From an uncultured Rhodanobacteraceae bacterium (lineage in GTDB: Bacteria; Pseudomonadota; Gammaproteobacteria; Xanthomonadales; SZUA-5), in assembly GCA_937928755.1 (NCBI GenBank), contig CALEZI010000055.1:1-37253 (forward strand): a stretch of DNA of 37,253 nucleotides, read 5' to 3'. The first letter of the stretch is position 1, and every line of letters starts with the position of its first letter. Under the pieces are notes generated by a model. It was not told where the DNA came from. It saw only the letters and a program-made list of their open reading frames with translations, and did no database searches. This document shows, piece by piece, positions 10,322 through 18,175 of this stretch. Both the position numbers and the translations under genes were made by a program.

Positions 10322-10352
10322 GCCGCCGGGAGCACGGATGGCCCCCGGCGGC
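10322..10352 (+). terminator. possible terminator hairpin after ftsZ
   Basis: GCCGCCGGG (10322-10330) pairs exactly with CCCGGCGGC (10344-10352) across a 13-base loop, 24 bases after the ftsZ stop. No clear U-run follows, so it may be a weak or Rho-assisted terminator, or an mRNA 3'-end stabiliser. Confidence 0.4.
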
Positions 10353-10376
10353 GGCGTTGGGCGTTTCTGCAGTTGC

Positions 10377-10437
10377 AGGAGCGACGTGTACGCCGCGACA
10401 TCCGCTGGTTCGCGGTCGCGACGTACACGTCGCTCCT
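10377..10437. repeat. REP-like inverted pair, AGGAGCGACGTGTAC family
   Basis: Two 23-base arms, 10377-10399 and 10415-10437, are reverse complements with a single mismatch. Each begins (or, inverted, ends) with AGGAGCGACGTGTAC. A third copy of one arm lies at 36938-36960 after secA and matches the right arm exactly. This is the usual arrangement of REP/BIME elements in intergenic DNA of Pseudomonas and xanthomonads. Together with the ftsZ hairpin and the lpxC promoter region it fills the 306-base ftsZ-lpxC gap. Confidence 0.85.
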
Positions 10438-10536
10438 ACGGGGCTGCGTGCGCCAGCGCACAGTCACAATGTGGTCTTCGGGTTCAAGCTGTGGCTGCGG
10501 CGCAACAACCTGTTGCGCCGGGCGCTACGGGCGTCT

Positions 10537-10564
10537 TTGCGTGGTCAAGGTCGTGTGGTACGAT
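10537..10564 (+). promoter_or_regulatory. candidate sigma-70 promoter for lpxC
   Basis: TTGCGT (10537-10542) and TACGAT (10559-10564) are separated by 16 bases and lie about 40 bases before the lpxC start. The placement after a hairpin and a 300-base gap supports separate transcription of lpxC. The match is partial, so this is tentative. Confidence 0.4.
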
Positions 10565-10604
10565 CTACCGGACGTATTGCCTGCAATAGCCGAGACCACC
10601 CACG

Positions 10605-11516
10605 ATGATTCGTCAGCGCACGTTGAAGAATGTCATCCGCGCAACGGGCGTTGGGATTCACTCAGGCGAGAAGGTTTACATGACGCTGCGGCCTGCCGCC
10701 GTCAATACCGGCATTGTTTTTCGCCGTACCGATCTCGCTGAACCTGTCTGCCTGCATGCCCGCGCCGAAAACGTCGGCGACACCAGTCTGTCCACCGCAC
10801 TGGTCAAGGGCGGCACCCGCGTCGCCACCATCGAACATCTGCTGTCCGCGTTTGCCGGCCTCGGCATCGACAACGCCTATGTGGACGTGTCGGCCTCGGA
10901 AGTGCCGATCATGGATGGCAGCGCCGGACCCTTCGTGTTCCTGCTGCAGTCCGCGGGCATCGAAGAGCAGAACGCGCACAAGCGTTTCATCCGCATCCGC
11001 AAGGACGTGGTTGTCCGCGATGGCGACAAGTGGGCACGCTTCGAACCGTTCGACGGATTCAAGGTGGGCTTCTCGATCGAGTTCGACCACCCCGCGTTCA
11101 GCCAGAAGACCTGCAAGGCCGAGATCGACTTCTCGACCACCTCCTTCGTCAAGGAAGTCTCGCGCGCGCGCACCTTCGGGTTCATGCGCGATCTGGAAAT
11201 GTTGCGCGAACGCAATCTGGTGCTCGGCGGTTCGATGGACAATGCCATCGTGCTCGACGACTACCGTGTCCTCAACGAGGACGGGTTGCGCTACGAAGAC
11301 GAGTTCGTCAAACACAAGATTCTGGATGCGATCGGCGACCTGTATCTGTTGGGACACAGCCTGATTGGTGCGTTCTACGGACACAAGTCCGGTCACTTCC
11401 TCAACAACAAGCTCTTGCGAGCCCTGGTGGCCGACGAGAGTGCCTGGGAAGAAGTCATATTCGACCGCCCAGAAGAAGTACCGATCTCCTACGCCCATCC
11501 CGCCCAGGCGGTGTGA
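10605..11516 (+). CDS. lpxC: UDP-3-O-acyl-N-acetylglucosamine deacetylase (LpxC)
   Basis: LpxC is the zinc deacetylase catalysing the committed step of lipid A synthesis in the cytosol. The 303-residue protein begins MIRQRTLKNVIRATGVGIHSG. Zinc ligands and the catalytic histidine are at H78 (IEHLLSAF), H237 and D241 (HKILDAIGD), and H264 (GHKSGHFLNNK), each one less than in E. coli. The internal duplication of the LpxC fold is full length. The gene stands alone downstream of the division genes and converges on dciA. FtsH control of LpxC acts through its C-terminal tail. Here the tail is ISYAHPAQAV, and whether it is a degron cannot be judged. Confidence 0.98.
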   Translation: MIRQRTLKNVIRATGVGIHSGEKVYMTLRPAAVNTGIVFRRTDLAEPVCLHARAENVGDTSLSTALVKGGTRVATIEHLLSAFAGLGIDNAYVDVSASEVPIMDGSAGPFVFLLQSAGIEEQNAHKRFIRIRKDVVVRDGDKWARFEPFDGFKVGFSIEFDHPAFSQKTCKAEIDFSTTSFVKEVSRARTFGFMRDLEMLRERNLVLGGSMDNAIVLDDYRVLNEDGLRYEDEFVKHKILDAIGDLYLLGHSLIGAFYGHKSGHFLNNKLLRALVADESAWEEVIFDRPEEVPISYAHPAQAV

Positions 11517-11628
11517 GCTTTCGAGAAACGGTTCGCGTTGACCATCGCCCCGGTCGACGAGCAGAGGATGAACGCAACGACAAGGATGTACTTCAGCAGG
11601 ATGCTGATCGGCCACAAGGCCACGACAA

Positions 11629-11649
11629 CAGCCGGTGATGAACCGGCTG
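11629..11649. terminator. possible bidirectional terminator between lpxC and dciA
   Basis: CAGCCGGT (11629-11636) and ACCGGCTG (11642-11649) form a perfect 8-bp stem with a GATGA loop between two convergent genes. No strong U-tract is visible on either side. The rest of 11517-11666 shows no gene. Confidence 0.4.
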
Positions 11650-11666
11650 GCCTGAACAGGTTGCCG

Positions 11667-12017
11667 TCACGGGACCGATCCAGGCGGGGTCGTACGTACT
11701 AACGCGAACGGGGAATTCGCGTCGGGGCGGGCGACCTTCACGGTGAGTCGCAACTCGTCGACGGAGAGGGCCAGTTTGGCCTCCTGGAGGAGTTGTCGGC
11801 TCGAAAGGCGCAGTTTGGACGCCCAATCGGGCGTACGTGCCAGGAATACGAGTTGTCCTTCGCGGTAATTGGCGAGGCGGCACTCGGCAGCAAGTCGCGG
11901 CGGCAAGGTGGCGCGCAAGCGCTGATCAAGCTCCCCGATGCGACGCGCTTCTTTTACGAGCGCGGCGAGGCTGGGAAGTTCCTGGAGCGTTTCACCAAGG
12001 GCGGGATAGCGGGGCAT
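11667..12017 (-). CDS. dciA: DUF721 protein, DciA-like replicative helicase loader
   Basis: DUF721 proteins of the DciA type help load the replicative helicase DnaB in bacteria lacking DnaC. The 116-residue product has the family pattern of a helical N-terminus (LGETLQELPSLAALVK) and a KH-like core with QLVFLARTPDWASKLRLSSRQLL. The lpxC - DUF721 - M23 - secA order matches P. aeruginosa, where this gene is dciA. I chose the start at 12017 because GAGA lies six bases before it. A start at 12056 adds 13 residues, has no visible ribosome site, and would leave only 14 bases to the divergent M23 gene. Confidence 0.8.
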   Translation of the reverse strand: MPRYPALGETLQELPSLAALVKEARRIGELDQRLRATLPPRLAAECRLANYREGQLVFLARTPDWASKLRLSSRQLLQEAKLALSVDELRLTVKVARPDANSPFALVRTTPPGSVP

Positions 12018-12070
12018 CGCGATTCTCGTTTCCGGCGCACCGGCGAAGGCGAACATAGGTCTAACGTGTC

Positions 12071-13006
12071 ATGAACATCATACTGATTGGCGGTCCACGT
12101 TCCGGTTCACGTTCCATCAACCTCAAATGCGTGCGCACGCGCTGGATGTGTACCAGCGTCGCGCTGTTGTTGCTTTCTGCGGTCGTCGGCGTCGGCTTTT
12201 TCGCCGGGCGCGGCTTGGGCACCGTGGAAGGGCTGAGCGCCAGCGATGTCGAACAACTGCGCCAGCAACTGCTCACCCAGCAAGCGCAACTGGATGAAAC
12301 CGAAGCGCGCAGCAAGCGCGATCTCGACGCCCTGGCGATGCAACTCGGCGAGTTGCAGGCCCAGGCGACGCGCCTCAATGCCCTGGGAACGCGCCTTACG
12401 CGGATGGGCAAACTTGAAGACGGCGAATTCGATTTCGCCAAGGCGCCGAGCATCGGTGGCCCGGAAACACCCAGCGAGATCGACGCCGACTACTTCGCGC
12501 CGGCGTTCTCCGATTCCATCGAACGCCTGCGCAGCCAGTTCAGCGTGCAGGCCGAGCAGCTCGGCGTGCTGGAAACGCTGCTGCTGGATCGCGACCTCGA
12601 AGCCGAGTTCATGCCGACGGGCATGCCGGTACGCTCAGGCTTCATGGCCTCCAATTTCGGCATGCGCATCGATCCGTTCAACGGTTCGCGCGCCTTCCAT
12701 TCCGGCGTCGACTTCGATGGCAACAAGGGCGCCGACGTGCTCACTGTCGCCAGCGGCGTGGTCATTTTCGCCGGTCGCCACCCGGCCTACGGCAACATGA
12801 TCGACATCGATCACGGCAATGGCTACGTCACCCGCTACGCCCACAACGACAAGAACCTGGTCAATGTCGGCGACGTCGTCACCGGCGGTCAGTTGATCGC
12901 CAAGATGGGCGCTACCGGCCGCGCCACCGGCTCGCACCTGCACTTCGAGGTGTGGTACGAGGGCAAGGCGGTCAACCCGAAGAAGTTCGTCAGCGCAATC
13001 CGCTGA
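12071..13006 (+). CDS. membrane-anchored M23 family metallopeptidase
   Basis: This is a LytM/M23-type peptidoglycan peptidase, probably held at the inner membrane and acting in the periplasm. The 311-residue protein has an N-terminal cytoplasmic stretch and one membrane segment (about residues 33-53). A coiled-coil-like region rich in Q and L follows (about 60-115), then the M23 domain (about 180-305). Zinc ligands are visible: H210 and D214 in HSGVDF, and H289 and H291 in HLHFE. It therefore looks catalytically intact, unlike EnvC-type activators. Its conserved place between dciA and secA is known in pseudomonads. The substrate cannot be told from sequence. It is divergent from dciA with 53 bases between the chosen starts. 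Confidence 0.93.
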   Translation: MNIILIGGPRSGSRSINLKCVRTRWMCTSVALLLLSAVVGVGFFAGRGLGTVEGLSASDVEQLRQQLLTQQAQLDETEARSKRDLDALAMQLGELQAQATRLNALGTRLTRMGKLEDGEFDFAKAPSIGGPETPSEIDADYFAPAFSDSIERLRSQFSVQAEQLGVLETLLLDRDLEAEFMPTGMPVRSGFMASNFGMRIDPFNGSRAFHSGVDFDGNKGADVLTVASGVVIFAGRHPAYGNMIDIDHGNGYVTRYAHNDKNLVNVGDVVTGGQLIAKMGATGRATGSHLHFEVWYEGKAVNPKKFVSAIR

Positions 13007-13073
13007 CCCAGGGGTGCGGCGCTGCGCGTCGCATCCAACGTCGAATCGAGCCGCCCTTCACGTAACCGGGGAC

Positions 13074-13104
13074 GTAGGTCACGTTGCCCGCAGGGCTACG
13101 TGAC
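13074..13104. repeat. GTCACGTwGCCC-family palindrome, single arm
   Basis: GTCACGTTGCCC and GGGCTACGTGAC are near-complementary halves of one short palindrome preceded by GTAG. The same sequence occurs twice, in opposite orientation, at 15762-15836. It behaves like an intergenic REP-type element. Confidence 0.75.
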
Positions 13105-13169
13105 AATCGGCTGCCGCGCGACGCGTCCCATGTGTTGGTCCTGGACGTCTGGGCGGCATTCCTGCTGAG

Positions 13170-13345
13170 TGCCTTTTTGTCCGCAAAGGACGCAAAGGAC
13201 GCAAAGGACGCAAAGGACGCAAAGGACGCAAAGGGAGCAAGAGACGCAAAGGGCAGGCGCATTGTCGTATTGATCGCCGGATCAGTTGCCATCTCCTGCT
13301 TTCCTTTGCGGTTTTTGCGTTCTTTGCGTCCTTTGCGGACAGATT
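13170..13345. repeat. GGACGCAAA-family element, five tandem units with inverted ends
   Basis: A 20-base left arm (13178-13197) and its exact reverse complement (13322-13341) bracket the element. Five perfect GGACGCAAA units run from 13188 to 13232. The conserved left flank TGCCTTTTTGTCCGCAAAG is shared base for base with the copy at 37046. The interior after the tandem (about 13233-13321) resembles a decayed continuation of the same repeats. Transcription would give a long hairpin. Confidence 0.9.
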
Positions 13346-13580
13346 TACCCAGTATGACTCTTGCGCAGAGTCAGGTGAGGGGCGCGGTCGCAGCCGCGCA
13401 AGCACACACATCGTCCGGCCCTGGACGAATCGCCGGGACCTTGGCAGCACCCAACGGTCGGATGGCGCAGGCGTTCAGTTCGCGTGTCCCATGCTCCCTG
13501 AATACGTCCGCCCGCTCGCACCTCTTGTATGAGCACGTTGGGCTCCGAATCTCGGGGACCCTGTATCTGGAGAAACCCTG

Positions 13581-15257
13581 ATGTTCAGCCGATTTGCTGC
13601 TTTCCTTCTTTTGGCTTTGCTCTCGGCTGCGACCGAACTGGTCCACGCCGACTCCCGCTCGCCGTTGCCGGAGGCCACCGAGGTGGTTTATGCCCATCCG
13701 CATCCGACTCCGGATGGCAGGCTGCTGGTGATTCAGGGCGGCGGATGGCATCTGTGGTCCTACAAGGCCTACCAGCCGCCACGCCAACTGGCCTCGCCGC
13801 CGTTCAACGTTTCGCGAGCCTACGCATTGTCGCCCGACTTGATCCTTGCCCAAGGCGCCGGGTGGGCGCAGTACTCGGTGACGGACGACCGCTGGACCAC
13901 ACTGCCAGAGCCAACGGGGCTGTTGCTCACCGTGCCGATTTCCCTGGGCGACGGTCGCGCGCTGGCAACCTGGGGCGTCACTCGAACCGTCTTCAACCAG
14001 CAGTCCTTCCCGGTCGTGTACCTGTACGACAGCCGCGATCGGCAGTGGACCCGGCTCGCCGATGCCCCGGGCTTGTACTCGCTTCCGACTCTCCTGAGCG
14101 ACGGCCGCGTGCATTTCTGGGGTGGCAATGCGGTCTTCGATCCCGTCAGCGCAAGCTGGTCGGTGGGTACTCCGCTGCCGTTACCGCCGGCGTACTTTGG
14201 CAACTACGACCCGCCGCTCGCCCTCAGCGGCAATCGCATCGTGGTCTTGCTTGCCAGTCAGGCCGTCGTCTATGACGGGAACACCGGCGAGGCGAGCACG
14301 CACCAGCTGGTTGCGCGCCGCCGCGTCTGCGACGACGTTACGGTGTTGCCCAACGGTCGCCTGCTGATCTCGGGAGGCCAGCGCCCCAACGGCGGTTCTG
14401 CCCAGGACACGCAGATCATCGACACCCGCACCTGGCTCGCCCGTTCCGGCGCCCCCATGGCGGTCGGTCGCGCCTGCCATCGCACCACAACGTTACCGGA
14501 CGGGCAGGTACTGATGCTCGGTGGCCAGGTCCAGTACCACCCGAACATCCTTCCGTACCAGCCCTCGGTGTGGACCGCGAGCGTCGAAACCTATCCCTGG
14601 GAACCCGAGTTCATCGGGCGCCTGCCGGCGGGTTCCTACACCGCCACCGTGACTCAGGCAACGGGAGCCGACAACGGCTTCTGGGGACTGGAAGTGCAGA
14701 CCAGCGGCAGCCTCGATGGTGGACTCAACTTCGGCGGCATGCTCGATTTCTTCAGCGCCGAGCCCGGCTTTGCCGCGTTCTTCCTGCCCACTGCGCAGAC
14801 CGTCAACGTGCGCGCCGACTTGCAGCGTGCCTCTGGCAACGGTTCTGGCCGATTCGGCGCCCGCATGCGCATCCTCGATGCTGGCGGACAGGTGGTCGCT
14901 GGGCCCGTGGAGGCCGAGGGCAATTTGACCCTCAGCGCGGAGCTCGCGGCCGGCTTCCATGTCGTTGAGCTGGACGCGCTCCCTCCATTAGACAACGTTG
15001 GGTCCTTCCAGGTTGCTGTGTCCGCGCCGCGCCTGTCCTCCGGCGGCTCCACCGGTGGACTGATCATGCGGGAAGTGGGCGTCACCGGATTCCTCAACTT
15101 CTACCTCGCCAGCGAACAGGACGTCAGTCTGCGCTTGTCCAATCGCGGCACCTACGGCGATGACCGCGGCGCGGGGGAGCTGATCCTGACGCTGCTGGAC
15201 AGCACCGGAAGAGTCGTGGCCAGACGCGGTCCGGGTGCAATCCCGCCAGCCCCCTGA
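13581..15257 (+). CDS. secreted kelch-like beta-propeller protein with duplicated C-terminal domain
   Basis: I do not recognise a named gene. The 558-residue product starts with a clear signal peptide (residues 1 to about 23, ending VHA) and GGAG precedes the ATG. Residues about 35-330 contain repeated blades with kelch/galactose-oxidase-like text, for example LPNGRLLISGGQRPNGG and LPDGQVLMLGGQ. The C-terminal 220 residues contain two related beta-sandwich segments. FFLPTAQTVNVRADL and the following ARMRILDAGGQVV in the first correspond to FYLASEQDVSLRL and LILTLLDSTGRVV in the second, which stops early. Such proteins are exported or surface-exposed and bind ligands; catalytic copper ligands of galactose oxidase are not evident. 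Function unknown. Confidence 0.85.
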   Translation: MFSRFAAFLLLALLSAATELVHADSRSPLPEATEVVYAHPHPTPDGRLLVIQGGGWHLWSYKAYQPPRQLASPPFNVSRAYALSPDLILAQGAGWAQYSVTDDRWTTLPEPTGLLLTVPISLGDGRALATWGVTRTVFNQQSFPVVYLYDSRDRQWTRLADAPGLYSLPTLLSDGRVHFWGGNAVFDPVSASWSVGTPLPLPPAYFGNYDPPLALSGNRIVVLLASQAVVYDGNTGEASTHQLVARRRVCDDVTVLPNGRLLISGGQRPNGGSAQDTQIIDTRTWLARSGAPMAVGRACHRTTTLPDGQVLMLGGQVQYHPNILPYQPSVWTASVETYPWEPEFIGRLPAGSYTATVTQATGADNGFWGLEVQTSGSLDGGLNFGGMLDFFSAEPGFAAFFLPTAQTVNVRADLQRASGNGSGRFGARMRILDAGGQVVAGPVEAEGNLTLSAELAAGFHVVELDALPPLDNVGSFQVAVSAPRLSSGGSTGGLIMREVGVTGFLNFYLASEQDVSLRLSNRGTYGDDRGAGELILTLLDSTGRVVARRGPGAIPPAP

Positions 15258-15305
15258 TCCAGGCGCGTTAGTCTCACACTCCAGAAACCTCTCGGAACGG
15301 AACCG

Positions 15306-15764
15306 ATGAATCTGGAACTGCGCGTGCCGCCGCTGGCGGTGTTGCTGATCGCCGGTGTGCTGATGGGCCTGATTGCGCCGTGGACGCCGGCGCTCACGTG
15401 GTCGCAGGCGATCCGTGTCGGCAGCGGCGCCGCTTTCGCAGCAATCGGCATCCTGATCGCCATTTCCGGGCTCGTTGCCTTTCGCCGCGCGCGAACCACG
15501 GTCAACCCGATGCGTCCCGACGGCGCCTCGTCGCTGGTGGCCAGCGGCATCTATCGCTACACCCGTAATCCGATGTACCTCGGCATGCTGCTGGTGCTGA
15601 TCGGCTGGGCCGCATATCTGGCCCGGCCGTGGGCGCTGGCCGTGTTGCCGGTCTTCGTGCTCTACATGAACCGGTTTCAGATCGGCCCGGAAGAGCGCGT
15701 GCTGGAGGGGATCTTTGGCGCCGAGTTCGAGGCGTACCGAAGCAGGGTGCGACGCTGGATCTAG
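15306..15764 (+). CDS. isoprenylcysteine carboxyl methyltransferase-like membrane protein
   Basis: This 152-residue protein has three to four hydrophobic segments and the C-terminal signature of the ICMT/PEMT membrane methyltransferase superfamily. GIYRYTRNPMYLGMLLVLIG (about residues 79-98) and PEERVLEGIFGAEFEAYRSR (about 127-146) are the S-adenosylmethionine-binding elements. Bacterial members have diverse or unknown substrates, and prenylated proteins are not expected here. The gene stands alone between two unrelated secreted proteins, and its stop codon is the first part of a REP-type palindrome. Confidence 0.88.
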   Translation: MNLELRVPPLAVLLIAGVLMGLIAPWTPALTWSQAIRVGSGAAFAAIGILIAISGLVAFRRARTTVNPMRPDGASSLVASGIYRYTRNPMYLGMLLVLIGWAAYLARPWALAVLPVFVLYMNRFQIGPEERVLEGIFGAEFEAYRSRVRRWI

Positions 15765-15836
15765 GTCACGTTGCCCGCAAGGGCTACGTGACACCCGCGG
15801 CAAGCGTCACGTAGCCCTGCGGGCAACGTGACCTAC
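15762..15836. repeat. inverted pair of GTCACGTwGCCC palindromes
   Basis: Two 31-base copies, 15762-15792 and 15806-15836, face each other across a 13-base spacer. They differ by one inserted A (CCCGCAAGGG against CCCTGCGGG). Each copy is itself a near-palindrome, so the pair can fold in two ways. It begins inside the stop codon of the methyltransferase-like gene and ends just before the S46 promoter, so it may act as a terminator. Confidence 0.85.
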
Positions 15837-15858
15837 GCACTGCCGTCATGGCGCTGCT

Positions 15859-15864
15859 TATACT
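15859..15864 (+). promoter_or_regulatory. candidate -10 element (TATACT) for the S46 peptidase gene
   Basis: TATACT is a near-consensus -10 hexamer, but it ends only six bases before the ATG at 15871. A transcript from it would start at or near the ATG and be leaderless. No ribosome site is visible before the ATG, which agrees. No good -35 is seen, so the call is tentative. Confidence 0.35.
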
Positions 15865-15870
15865 CGCCCC

Positions 15871-18057
15871 ATGAAAACACTGACTCTCGCAATCGCGGCG
15901 CTGCTCGCCGCCTCGCCCGTCCTCGCCCTCGACGGCAAATGGACGCCCGAACAGGTGCTGGACATCGATCCGGCCTGGCTCAAGGAACAGGGGCTGCAAC
16001 TGCCGCCCGAAGGCTTGTGGGATGCCGAGCGTGGCACTGGCCTGCTGGCGGGCACGGTCAACCTCGCCGGCTGCTCGGGCGCCTTCGTGTCGGCAACCGG
16101 ACTGATCGTCACCAACCACCACTGCCTTTTCTCGTTGCTGCAGGAGCACAGCAAGCCCGAACGCGACCTTATCCGCGACGGTTTCCTCGCGCGGACAAAG
16201 GACCAGGAGCTTCCCGGCAGCACCATCCGCGTCGATATCCCAAGACGCTTCACCGACGTCAGCGAGCAAGTGCTGGCGGCCATCCCGGAGGGCGCCGATG
16301 CGCTCGCGCGCCTGGCGGCGATCGACGCGAAGCAGAAGCAACTGGTTGCCGAGTGCCGCAAGCAGCCGGACACCAAGTGCAAGATCGCGGTGTTCGACGA
16401 GGGCGTGAAGTACACGCTGATCGAATCGACCGAGTTGCGCGACGTGCGCCTGGTCTACGCGCCGCCGCGCGCGATCGGCGAGTACGGCGGCGAGATCGAC
16501 AATTGGATGTGGCCGCGCCACACCGGCGATTTCGCCATCGCGCGCGCCTGGGCGTCTGCCGATGGCAAGCCGGCGGACCGCAGTGAGGCCAGCCAGCCGT
16601 ACCGACCCGAGTTTTTCTTCCCGATCGCCAGCGGCGGCCTTGCCGTGGGCGATTTCGTGATGCTGCTCGGCTATCCAGGCATCACCTGGCGCGCGTTGAT
16701 CGCCGAAGAGATGCGCGAACGCCGCGAGCGGTTTTTCGTGCGCCGCGAGGATGTGTTCGGCGAGTGGATCCGCCATCTGGAAGAAGCCAGCGCCGGCGAC
16801 GCCGCCGGACAAATCGCGGTGGCCGCGAACGTCAAGAGTATCCTCAACCGTCACAAGAACGCGCAGGGCCAGATCGCCGGGCTCGACCGCGGCAGCATCG
16901 TCGCGCGCCAGCAGATAACCGATGATGCGGTCGCCGCTTTTGCCGCCGAACGCCAGGAGCACGCCGCCGCAGTAACGGCGCGCGCGGCGCTGCGCGAGCT
17001 GCTCGCCGAACGCGAGCGCCACTGGGAACGCGACTTCCTGCTGAATCTGATTCCGATGGGCAATGAGGCGGTGCCGGGCGGCATTCCGCCGCTGCCCAAG
17101 GCACTTTATTTCGGCGCCACGCTGGCGCACCAGGCGCGCGAGCAAGCCAACCCGGATGCCGAGCGTGCACCCGGGTTCACCGCTGCCGAGTTGCCGCAGC
17201 TGCGCGATCGCCTGCGCCGCGAGCAGCAAGGTTACCTTGATGCCGCCGACAAGCGCGTTTTTGGGGCGTTGGTGCGCCGCGCGCTGGCGTTGCCGGCGGA
17301 GCAGCGCATCGCTGCGGTCGATGCCCATTTCGGCAAGCTCGACGCGGCTGAAGTGGACCGTGCGATCGCAGCCATGTACGCGGCGACGCCATTGCTCGAC
17401 GCCGCGACGCGCGAGCAGATGCTGGCCGAGAACATCGATGCGCTGCGCGCGCGCAAAGACCCGCTGCTCGAATTTGCGATGGCCTGGAACGACGATCTGC
17501 GAAGCTTGCGCGAACGCGAACGCAGCTGGGCGAGCCGCAGCGCCATCCATCGTCCAGTCTGGCGTCGCGCGGTGCAGGCACATGCGGGGCAACCGATCGC
17601 GCCGGACGCCAACAGTACGCTGAGGGTCAGTTTTGCCCACGTGCAGGGTTACGCGCCACGCGACGGCGTGTTGTACACGCCGTTCACCACACTCTCCGGC
17701 CTCATCGAAAAGCACACCGGGGTCGAGCCCTTCGCCCTGCCCGAATCGGTGCTGGCGGCCGCGCGAGAGCCAGGTCAGCGATGGCTGGAAGCCGCGATTG
17801 GCGATGTGCCGGTCAATTTCCTTGCCGACGGCGACAGCAGCGGGGGCAACTCCGGCAGCCCGATGGTCAACGGCAACGGCGAACTGGTCGGCATCAACTT
17901 CGACCGCGTGTGGGAAAACGTCGCCGGCGACTTCGGCTTCAACCCCAGGTTGTCGCGCAACATCAGCGTCGACATCCGCTATCTGCTGTGGCATCTGGAG
18001 CGTGTCGAGCGCGCCGATGAGCTGTTGCATGAGCTGGGGCTGGCGCCTAAGCACTGA
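15871..18057 (+). CDS. S46 family dipeptidyl-peptidase (DPP11/DPP7 type)
   Basis: S46 enzymes are periplasmic serine dipeptidyl-peptidases that release dipeptides from imported oligopeptides. The 728-residue protein has a signal peptide (about residues 1-19, ending VLA). It carries the chymotrypsin-like catalytic set: the TNHHC histidine (83-84), the aspartate-bearing DNWMWPRHTGDF, and serine 661 in GGNSGSP. The helical regulatory domain between them is full length. Arginine 679 lies in NFDRVWE, at the position that is arginine in Asp/Glu-specific DPP11 and glycine in DPP7, so acidic P1 specificity is inferred. S46 peptidases are frequent in xanthomonads and Bacteroidetes. The gene has no operon partner. 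Confidence 0.94.
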   Translation: MKTLTLAIAALLAASPVLALDGKWTPEQVLDIDPAWLKEQGLQLPPEGLWDAERGTGLLAGTVNLAGCSGAFVSATGLIVTNHHCLFSLLQEHSKPERDLIRDGFLARTKDQELPGSTIRVDIPRRFTDVSEQVLAAIPEGADALARLAAIDAKQKQLVAECRKQPDTKCKIAVFDEGVKYTLIESTELRDVRLVYAPPRAIGEYGGEIDNWMWPRHTGDFAIARAWASADGKPADRSEASQPYRPEFFFPIASGGLAVGDFVMLLGYPGITWRALIAEEMRERRERFFVRREDVFGEWIRHLEEASAGDAAGQIAVAANVKSILNRHKNAQGQIAGLDRGSIVARQQITDDAVAAFAAERQEHAAAVTARAALRELLAERERHWERDFLLNLIPMGNEAVPGGIPPLPKALYFGATLAHQAREQANPDAERAPGFTAAELPQLRDRLRREQQGYLDAADKRVFGALVRRALALPAEQRIAAVDAHFGKLDAAEVDRAIAAMYAATPLLDAATREQMLAENIDALRARKDPLLEFAMAWNDDLRSLRERERSWASRSAIHRPVWRRAVQAHAGQPIAPDANSTLRVSFAHVQGYAPRDGVLYTPFTTLSGLIEKHTGVEPFALPESVLAAAREPGQRWLEAAIGDVPVNFLADGDSSGGNSGSPMVNGNGELVGINFDRVWENVAGDFGFNPRLSRNISVDIRYLLWHLERVERADELLHELGLAPKH

Positions 18058-18175
18058 GCCGCTGGGCCTCAGTTGACCGGCGGCCAGGACTCCAGTTGGG
18101 GCGAAGTCGCGACCGCACGTCCCCGGATGGAATCGCGCACCGTTCCTCCAGCAACGAACCTCCAGGAGCAGGCGT

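Larger units (their letters stand above)
13007..13580. other. gene-free interval with two repeat families
   Basis: This 574-base stretch between the M23 gene and the kelch-like gene contains a GTCACGTTGCCC-type palindrome (13074-13104) and a large GGACGCAAA element (13170-13345). No convincing gene is present. The open frames crossing the tandem repeat only encode KDA-type repeats because the unit is nine bases long. The last 200 bases show nothing recognisable apart from the GGAG ribosome site before 13581. Confidence 0.7.

Noticed and set aside
10320..10741. Short open frames between ftsZ and lpxC
   Set aside because: They run through the REP pair and into lpxC in other frames; no coding character.
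11517..11666. A gene between lpxC and dciA
   Set aside because: Only a small hairpin is visible; no frame with a start signal.
13170..13345. CRISPR array
   Set aside because: The repeated unit is only nine bases and directly tandem, with no spacers and no cas genes.
13084..13581. A protein with KDA-type repeats encoded by the GGACGCAAA array
   Set aside because: The nine-base unit keeps any frame open, so the peptide repeat is a by-product. There is no start context or domain.
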